Made by a program: the position numbers and the translations under genes. The notes under the pieces were generated by a model that saw only the letters and a program-made list of their open reading frames with translations, made no database searches and was not told where the DNA came from. Shown in pieces: positions 57,538-64,000 of a stretch of 64,000 bases of DNA. The stretch is from positions 363,293 to 427,292 of the forward strand of contig UESW01004256.1 in the NCBI GenBank assembly GCA_900491605.1, in the 5' to 3' direction. The stretch's first letter is position 1. Every line of letters begins with the position of its first letter. Source of the DNA: Calamus simplicifolius (Eukaryota > Streptophyta > Magnoliopsida > Arecales > Arecaceae).

Positions 57538-58450
57538 TTTTTGCCTGTCCGGAGCAAAGTTTCTCTTTTTCTGTCGGACCGGCCAACATCCTAGCTTGAG
57601 GTTAAGTTGATGGGTGATTACTTCTTCAGGGACGCCCGGCATGTCTGAGGATGACCATGCGAAAACGTCAGTGTTGGCCCGCAGGAACGTAAGAAGTTGA
57701 TGACGTATTTCCTCCGGGAGTGATGCCCCCAGCTGAACAGTCCTTGCTGGGTCCTCACCCAAGGAGAGGGTTAAAAGGTGTTCTACCGGCTCTCCCCTTC
57801 TACCCAATTCCCTAGGATCGAGTGACTCAGAGGCTATCGCTGACTCTGCGTTCAGCGGGCTGGGAGACAGATGGTAGCAAGGCGGAAGTGGGCTTTGCTC
57901 CCCCTTCATTTCTCCGATGCCTTCGTTGGTGGGAAATCGTACCAATAATCTCTTAGTGGAGATCACGGCATCCAGCAGATTCAGCCCCGGTCTCCCCAAG
58001 ATGGCGTTATAAGCCAGCGGGACCCGGACCACCAAGAAGTTTATGACCACGGTGCTCTGACATGGAGGAGTTCCAGCCGTGACCGGGAGAGCAATTTCGC
58101 CTTCGACGCCCACTGAGTCTCCCGTGAAACCCATTAGCGGTGTGGCAACGGGTCGGAGTAAAGACCTTAATAAGTTCATCCGAACAAAAGCGTCGTAACT
58201 CAAGACGTCCACAGAGCTCCCACTATCAATTAGAATTCTTTTTACAGGATGTTTAGCTATAGTCATGGACACCACGACGCTGTCGTCATGTTTATTAACT
58301 ATCCCATCTAGATCCTTTCCGAAGAAAGGTATTACAGAGTCTATTCCCTCTCGTGGTCTCTTCGAACCACCATCCGCTCCCCAAGAGATCATAGCTATGG
58401 TCTTTTCAGTTGGGGTATTGTCCACGCCAGCCGGGCAACTTGGGGTACCC
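57538..58450 (-). pseudogene. Gypsy protease and start of reverse transcriptase (interrupted)
   Basis: Aspartic protease region: PVKRILIDSGSSVDVLSYDA carries the catalytic D-S-G, followed by MGFTGDSVGVEGEIALPV, AYNAILGRPGLNLLDAVIST and LLVRFPTNEGIGE. After a linker the reverse transcriptase leader appears: FAWSSSDMPGV, ITHQLNLKLGCWPVRQKKRN and RQKAI, where the copia LTR cuts it. The frame is open over about 300 codons. Confidence 0.85.
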
Positions 58451-58531
58451 TGGGGCCCGCCGCAGGAAAATTCCTCCTTCGAACAAACTTGCCTAGGTGG
58501 CCTTGCTGAACCAGCTCCTCGATGGCCTTTT

Positions 58532-60043
58532 TTAGATGGTGGCAGTCTTCGGTGTCGTGGCCGTAGTCCGATGGTACCGGCAGTAAAACTCCTTGTTGCA
58601 GGGGCCTCCGGACTTCAAGGGAGCCGGACGCTTGAAATACGGTTCCTCCTCAATCTCCAATAGGATGTGGGAGATGGGGGCCATGAGGGGAGTGAACTGC
58701 TCTTTAGGAACCAGCGCCTGTGGCCGGCGATCTGAGCGTCGTGGAGGCTCGGGCTTCCGAGGTTGTGCACCAGCGCGGTCAGAAGGCAACGGTTTATTAT
58801 CGGGGTTCTTGTCAACTTCTCTCCGGGAAGAATCTACTTCGTCAGTGCGGATGTACTTCTGTGCCCGGTTCAGAAGCTCGGCGTAGGAACGCGGAGGCTT
58901 CTTATCCAGAGAGTAAGCGAATCTGGACGGGCGAAGTCCTCTTTTCAGGGCCAAGGTGGCGACAGAGTCCTCCATGTTGTACACCTCCAGCGCCGCTTCT
59001 TTAAATCGAGCAACGAAATCCTTTAAGGTCTCGCCACTCTTCTGCTGGACAGCAAAGAGGCTATCGGCAACTCGTGGGATCTTTGGACATGCGTCAAAAT
59101 GAGCTAGGAAGGACCGCTCAAGTTGCCGAAACGAGTTGATGCTGCGTGGGGGCAGACGGGAGTACCACGCGCGTGCCGCCTTACGGAGCGTGGCCGAGAA
59201 GGCGACGCACAATAGGGAATCTGTCGCTCCCTGGACCTGCATGAGGACTTTGTAGCTTTCCATATGGTCCAGGGGGTCCGTCGTTCCGTCATATGGATCC
59301 AATTGAGGGAGACGGAACCGGGGGGGGACCGGTTCCTCCATGATATCGCGAGAAAGCGGGGGGCGACGCTCATACTCCGCCACGTAAGGATCGGCGATCC
59401 GACGGCTGAGCTCGTCCAACCGCCGATGGTACTCGTCAAGCCTTTGCTCGGCCCGACGGGTGGTTTTTCGGGGAGTGTCACCCCGGGATGAGTTGGAAGA
59501 GGGAGATCGCCGGCGCAAAGAATGTGCCCGCTTGGACTCCTTTTCTTCCGGTAGGTGGTGGGAACGACCGGAGCGACGGGAGGGAGACCGTCGTCGCTTC
59601 GAGGTCCCTTGAGATGAGTCGGAAGAAGAAGATTGCCGGCGCAAAGGATGTGCCCGTTTGGACTCCTTTTCTTCCGGTCGGCGGCGGGAATGACCGGAGC
59701 GACGGGAGGGAGACCGTCGTCGCCTCGAGGTCCCTTGGTGATGAGGCTCGGGGGGTGAGCGGTGAGAGATCTCAGGCGGGGTCCCTCCTTGGTGAGACTG
59801 AACTGTTCCTCGCACCCCTTCGCCCATCACAGAGGGTTGAGTTACAGCAGCCACATAACGCTCTTGCAGCCCCCGGACCATCGTCGTCAGATCCTGGACC
59901 TGATGGGATAGAACATCAAGCCGGTCGGGTTGGCTTGTCGGTGCGAGGGGTGGAGCATTGGGGTTGGCCTCCGAATGCTCAACTCGCGGGATGTGCCCGG
60001 CTGCCTGGCTGGATGAAGCCTCTTGTGCTCGCGTGGTTACCAT
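58532..60043 (-). CDS. Gypsy gag
   Basis: An open frame of about 500 codons from ATG at 60043 (an open extension reaches 60139, but MVTTRAQEA is the natural start). A coiled-coil-like N-terminus (LDVLSHQVQDLTTMVRGLQ) is followed by an Arg/Ser-rich region with an internal duplication (RRRSPSRRSGHSRRRPEEKE and RRRSPSRRSGRSHHLPEEKE). The gag core follows (AARAWYSRLPPRSINSFRQL, SFLAHFDACPKIPRVADSLF, LKDFVARFKEAALEVYNMED, LALKRGLRPSRFAYSL), then a CxYHRTT zinc-knuckle start. The frame is lost inside the knuckle at about 58561-58562 by an apparent one-base deletion. Packages element RNA into virus-like particles by family knowledge. Confidence 0.8.
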   Translation of the reverse strand: MVTTRAQEASSSQAAGHIPRVEHSEANPNAPPLAPTSQPDRLDVLSHQVQDLTTMVRGLQERYVAAVTQPSVMGEGVRGTVQSHQGGTPPEISHRSPPEPHHQGTSRRRRSPSRRSGHSRRRPEEKESKRAHPLRRQSSSSDSSQGTSKRRRSPSRRSGRSHHLPEEKESKRAHSLRRRSPSSNSSRGDTPRKTTRRAEQRLDEYHRRLDELSRRIADPYVAEYERRPPLSRDIMEEPVPPRFRLPQLDPYDGTTDPLDHMESYKVLMQVQGATDSLLCVAFSATLRKAARAWYSRLPPRSINSFRQLERSFLAHFDACPKIPRVADSLFAVQQKSGETLKDFVARFKEAALEVYNMEDSVATLALKRGLRPSRFAYSLDKKPPRSYAELLNRAQKYIRTDEVDSSRREVDKNPDNKPLPSDRAGAQPRKPEPPRRSDRRPQALVPKEQFTPLMAPISHILLEIEEEPYFKRPAPLKSGGPCNKEFYCRYHRTTATTPKTATI

Positions 60044-60102
60044 CGCTTCCTTTGCAAAACTGGAGGGGTTCCAGGGAGAATTTTCGACCTGGTCTGCAGC
60101 CC

Positions 60103-60122
60103 CCCTTCCTGGTGCGCCAATC
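60103..60122 (-). other. Primer-binding region of the gypsy element
   Basis: Minus-strand GATTGGCGCACCAGGAAGGG directly follows the LTR end AACA, in the same layout as 21368-21387. Confidence 0.7.
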
Positions 60123-60950
60123 TGTTGCGGCCGAATCACAAATGATGAGCGTCGAGCAGGCTTGGATCACCGTGTGCAGAGAGGCCGCCGTCTTCCTCCT
60201 GGAGCCTGCAAAAAGTCCCGGTCGGTGATTCCGGTAGGGACCCTCCGACGCCCAAGTTAGTGAGTTGTCGAACAGGGATATGATTTTTTGTGGAATTGTG
60301 CTAGAGCGAGAGTTTTCGAGAGAGAGTCCCCTTGCATGGAGCGCGGGTCCTCTTTTTATACCTGTTTGGGGATCCCGTTTACCTCGGTCTGTTGGAACCG
60401 TCGGATCCGTCCTGTTGCGATGTTTCATTGAATGGCAAGTCGTTGGACTGTTGCTGGATAAGGGCCGCTTATAGCGGTAACTGCTTAGATTCCAGGGTCG
60501 GCTGTATGAAATGTGTGGGCCGATACCGGAGGCCGGAGCCAATGGAGGAGGCCGTAGCCCAAGTTCCAACATAGGAGGACGGCGCTGGAGGCCGACGCTG
60601 GAGACCGACGCTGGAGGCCGGCACTAGAGGCCGACGCTGGAGACCGACGCTGGAGGCCGACGCTAGGTGGCCACGTGGGACTGGCGATGACAGGTGGACC
60701 ACATGGCAGTTGCAGTCGGTAGTGGGCGATGTGGGTGCCAAGGTCAACGTTGGAGCTGGTGCTGGGGCTAACTCTGGAGTCGATGCTAGGGCCAACTTTG
60801 AGGTCGGTGCTGAAGCCGACGCTGGAGTCAGTGCTAAGACTGAGGCTGAGGATGACACGTCAGACCATAGCGAAGAGTGTTAGTTATCTAATTTACCTTC
60901 GTTAGTCAGTCTCGTCCGTTAACTTTAATGTGGCTGGATCAGCCACATCA
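60123..60950 (-). repeat. 5' LTR of the gypsy element
   Basis: 828 bases, minus orientation, TGATGTGG to GCAACA. CCGTT next to it (60951-60955) may be the target duplication. Contains a GC-rich short repeat at 60570-60860. Confidence 0.7.
60570..60860. repeat. Short tandem repeat in the gypsy LTR
   Basis: Units of about 15-16 bases (GGAGGCCGACGCT, GGAGACCGACGCT) at 60570-60665, with a more diverged continuation (GGAGTCGATGCTAGG, GAGGTCGGTGCTGAAGCC) at 60745-60855. Confidence 0.85.
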
Positions 60951-63494
60951 CCGTTGAATGAGAAAGAAAGCATTTTTATATATACAAAGATATATATAGA
61001 GATATATATATATATATATATATCAAGTTATAAGTTGTAGTTGAAAAAAATAAAAGCTTATACGCTTATAACTCAAGTTTATCTATTATTAATTATTATT
61101 ATTTTTTGATATTTTTGACTTAATAATTTTGGTGTATTAACGAAGTTAATTGGTGGATTGGGATTTAGATGAATTTTAAAAATATCAAACCTTTTTTTTT
61201 TGAAATTCATAAAATATGCGCACTAAATCCTAGTTTGACCAATCATTAATATTCATTTGCTCCTCACTCTGAGCTCACTCCTATCTTATATTTTAAAATA
61301 TTTTAAAAACATTATTTTTAAAACATGTTTTTAAATATAATTTTTAAAAAATAGAGATAAAAAAATGAGAATAAAATTATTTCTCTACAAGCAGGATGAA
61401 GATAAGATGGGTTATAAGAAGTTAGAAATAAAGATAAGATAAATAAAAATTAATCACGAACCATTCTTACCATTTCTACGTGATGGTATCATAGATGCAT
61501 GTATGAGTCTTATTTTAAGTTATGGTTCTCAACGAGAGGGATCGAGTAAGATCAAGCACCTGCTAATGTGCAGCTGCTGTGATGATCTATGTACACTCGT
61601 GCTTGAAATGATTACAATAATATATCAAGTCAATAAAAAATTATACGTAAATGAAATTGATAAATCAACGGACAAAACACATTATTGAAGGTTGCGTCAT
61701 TTTATAGTCGATAATGACACTTTGCACGTCGTGATGTTTATTTTTGGGTCCATGGTTCGAGATGCCATTTAAATATTACAAGTATCCGTGGACCCTAGGA
61801 CCTGCAACAATTTGGCCGTTACAGTTGGTTTGCCAGCCAATTGGCCAGCTGGCTTCGTACTTTAATAATCTTAAAAAACTTTGGCAGAGGCCAGGGCTCC
61901 TGCTATCCATGGTCAGGGTGCAATTTAGAGCAATGAAGCTCGGATTTTTTTCGATTCCAGTTCTAATCTTATTTATAAAATATCAATCCTAATTCTAACC
62001 TTAATTCTATTTGTAAAATCTTAATTTTAATTTTATTTTTAAAAATTAGATTTGAATTAAATTTTGGATTGAAATTCAAGTTGATGAGAAAAAAAAATAT
62101 ATATATTTTTTTCAAAGTAAATAAACATCGAATTATGGATTCAAAAAAATAAAATTTCTTGCCGAACGTATAAACTGAACTCGGGCTTTAACATTGTATT
62201 AAAAAAAATCTTAACTAAAATAAAAAGAGAAGAAGGTGTCGTAAACAAAGAAAAGAAGGAGGTGGAAGTGAAACGAAATGTACAGATGATCTACCTTTAT
62301 GTTTATCCTTTTTCTCGCCTGCGATCGACGGCCTTACCCTTTTCACCCTCAAGTTGGCTATCTCGTCCGATTCAATTGGCGCCTTCAATGCCCTCAAAAA
62401 TTTGGTGCCGATAAGTTATCCCCATTCGAGTAACCCTCGGGTTCGAGTTATCTCGGGTTCGGATTGCGGTCAACCCTAATCTGGGTCAATTGCAAATTGG
62501 GCCAGATTAAACCCAGGTCTTTCGGGTTTAGGTTGGGCAAACATAAGTTTAAACACTGTTGTAAATCGAATTCGACAGATCAGGTTCGTATTGAACTCGG
62601 CCCAAGTTGCATCCCTATCCATGATTGGAACTTGGAAGCCTTTCTCGCACTGACTTTTGATGTGTTGCACAAAAAACCAATTAGAAATATTTTTTCTTGT
62701 TTTCACCCGGTTAACTTTGCATCAGGTTTGCCAACTAAACCATGCCATGGTAACCATGCTGAACTATTTATCATGGCCTAAGATCGCATCCTAAAATAAA
62801 TAAATAAGTAAGCATCATTAAAAAATTTAATCATCTATAAGTATTTATGATATTACATGCTCTTTTCATTTAAATTTTAATGTTTTTATTGCACTAAGAT
62901 GATACCAATTTCATGATAATATAGTATTACCATAATTTTACATTTTTTAATTTTATATTTAATAATTAAATTATTATAAATGCAGAATTATCATGTTTCG
63001 TTTACTTTAATAATGTGAATTAAGATTTATATATTATATATTTATTAAATTTTATATTTTGCTATTATTTTTTTTCCCTTTTAAGTGGTTGTCCCGTTTA
63101 AGTTAAAATATAAATATATATTAAAAAACAATTTTTTATAAATTATTTTAAAAATATTGTATATTTAAATATTGTAAATATTTAATATATATTATATATA
63201 ATATAATATGTATTCTATAAGATTAGGTTTTAGAATTTTAACTACAATCTAAGGATAATTGGGCCAAGTTTCTAATTGGATCCATTTTTTTTTTTTACAA
63301 AAAAGAGCGCAGTGTAGATTGCATGCATCACACATTATGATTAGCCATGCGTGCAGTATGTCATACGTATCAAAAATAATTTTATTCTTTCGCACCTTCC
63401 TTAGGAAGAAGAAGAGTCAATCAATCCAAAAAAAACCCAAACCTAAGTAATGAAGGATTAGAAAAACTAATCATTTATAAAGAGGGCACTCTAA
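60951..63494. other. AT-rich intergenic region
   Basis: Holds a (TA)n at about 61003-61023 and an imperfect palindrome GCCAGCCAATTGGCCAGCTGGC near 61830-61851. I see no gene. A block rich in CGGGTT phrases at 62430-62620 has no open frame of note. Confidence 0.5.
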
Positions 63495-63795
63495 GGTAGT
63501 GTTTGATAGCCCAAAAGCTATCCCTGGATAAATATACAGGATAGCATTTATCCAGGGGATAGCTGAGGAAATAAACATTTTTTTAAAATTGCAAGTCTGC
63601 CATCAAGGGATAACTTTAGTTGTTCATTGGTTCCCTAGAGAATAAGTTCAGGGGATAATCCATGGCATGGTTAACCATGGGTTATCCCCTCTGGTTAAAT
63701 TTTTTTAGATCTATCCCTTCTAGCTATAGCATTTGGAAATAAGGAGGGATATATCCAGGGGATATCCCTCCTTATCCCCCATATCAAATACTGCC
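63495..63795. mobile_element. MITE-like element
   Basis: Ends GGTAGTGTTTGATA and (reverse complement of the right end) GGCAGTATTTGATA match at 12 of 14 positions. The 301 bases between contain several copies and inverted copies of TATCC(A/C)(G/T)GG and AGGGATA. It has no coding capacity. Target duplication not resolved, so the superfamily is open. Confidence 0.5.
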
Positions 63796-64000
63796 CAAGG
63801 CTCGTTTTAGGGTAAAAAGAGAGGAACCAAGTGGCAGCTGAGCTGATTGGAAGCATCCGGATCTTGGGGGAAAAGGCTATAGAACATCGCCAAAATATGG
63901 TAAACTTCCCTTCCCCTCCCTTGTTAAATAGACTCCTTTTCTGCTTGGGTCTCAATCAACTGCCAAAGGGCTACCAAAGATTGACCTAAGAGCTGCAGGA
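63796..64000. other. Right window edge
   Basis: No supported feature. Confidence 0.5.

Larger units (their letters stand above)
57533..60950 (-). mobile_element. Ty3/gypsy element, 5' half, interrupted
   Basis: Minus strand: 5' LTR (60950-60123), primer region, gag, protease and the first part of reverse transcriptase, then an abrupt end where the Sirevirus LTR and its ATAGC duplication begin. The rest of pol and the 3' LTR are not in the window. Shares LTR end, primer region and gag start with the LARD-like element at 19.7-26.7 kb. Confidence 0.85.

Noticed and set aside
59488..60228. 246-codon open frame on the plus strand
   Set aside because: Antisense shadow of the GC-rich gypsy gag on the minus strand.
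43885..60950. The gypsy integrase fragment at 44 kb being the continuation of the gypsy at 57.5 kb split by the Sirevirus
   Set aside because: Orientation fits, but RNase H and most of integrase would be missing, the flanking five bases do not match (CGCTC against ATAGC) and the sequence types look like different gypsy lineages.

Overview
This is nuclear DNA from a flowering plant. The evidence is an F-box/DUF295 gene, a plant-type endosulfine gene, a peroxisomal AAE7-type acyl-CoA synthetase with long introns, and a dense load of Ty1/copia (Sirevirus), Ty3/gypsy, LINE, hAT and TRIM-like elements. A monocot such as a palm is only a guess. Nothing in the window looks bacterial, viral or organellar in origin with any confidence.

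Three host genes are well supported. (1) 2.2-3.4 kb, plus strand: an intact single-exon F-box protein with a DUF295 (KIB-type) C-terminal region. (2) 10.4-13.8 kb, minus strand: a six-exon endosulfine/ARPP-19 family gene of 92 codons whose exons are too short to show as ordinary ORFs; every splice site is canonical and every intron is phase 0. (3) 33.5-40.4 kb, minus strand: a three-exon AAE7 gene ending in a peroxisomal SRL signal. As assembled, the AAE7 gene carries two one-base deletions that break the frame.

The rest is mobile DNA, remnants and AT-rich spacer. 0.2-0.9 kb: eroded Sirevirus env-like fragment. 5.15-7.25 kb: short non-autonomous copia-type LTR element with an initiator-tRNA-type primer site. 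9.56-9.64 kb: tRNA/SINE-like fragment. 14.9-15.3 and 16.7-17.4 kb: two related TRIM-like elements in opposite orientation. 17.8-18.1 kb: LINE 3' end. 19.74-26.68 kb: a complete 6.9-kb non-autonomous LTR element with 5-base target duplication GTATC; it keeps only an N-terminal gag remnant and is otherwise filled with tandem repeat arrays. 28.1-28.7 kb: LINE RNase H fragment. 29.03-29.95 kb: defective hAT element. 30.0-33.25 kb: 5'-truncated LINE with poly(A) and a 10-base target duplication. 43.9-44.1 kb: gypsy integrase fragment. 44.1-57.5 kb: at least three pieces of one Sirevirus family, head to head, meeting at a single N (51014). 57.5-60.95 kb: a gypsy element (LTR, gag, protease, start of RT) interrupted by the Sirevirus. 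63.5-63.8 kb: MITE-like inverted-repeat element.

Two relationships tie the window together. The 6.9-kb non-autonomous element and the gypsy at 57.5-60.95 kb share the LTR 3' end, the primer-binding region and the start of gag, so the second looks like the coding partner family of the first. In addition, almost every frame break I could place, in the host gene and in the elements alike, is a one- or two-base loss in a short homopolymer, which suggests sequencing or assembly error as well as decay. All calls are from reading the sequence; no search was run.
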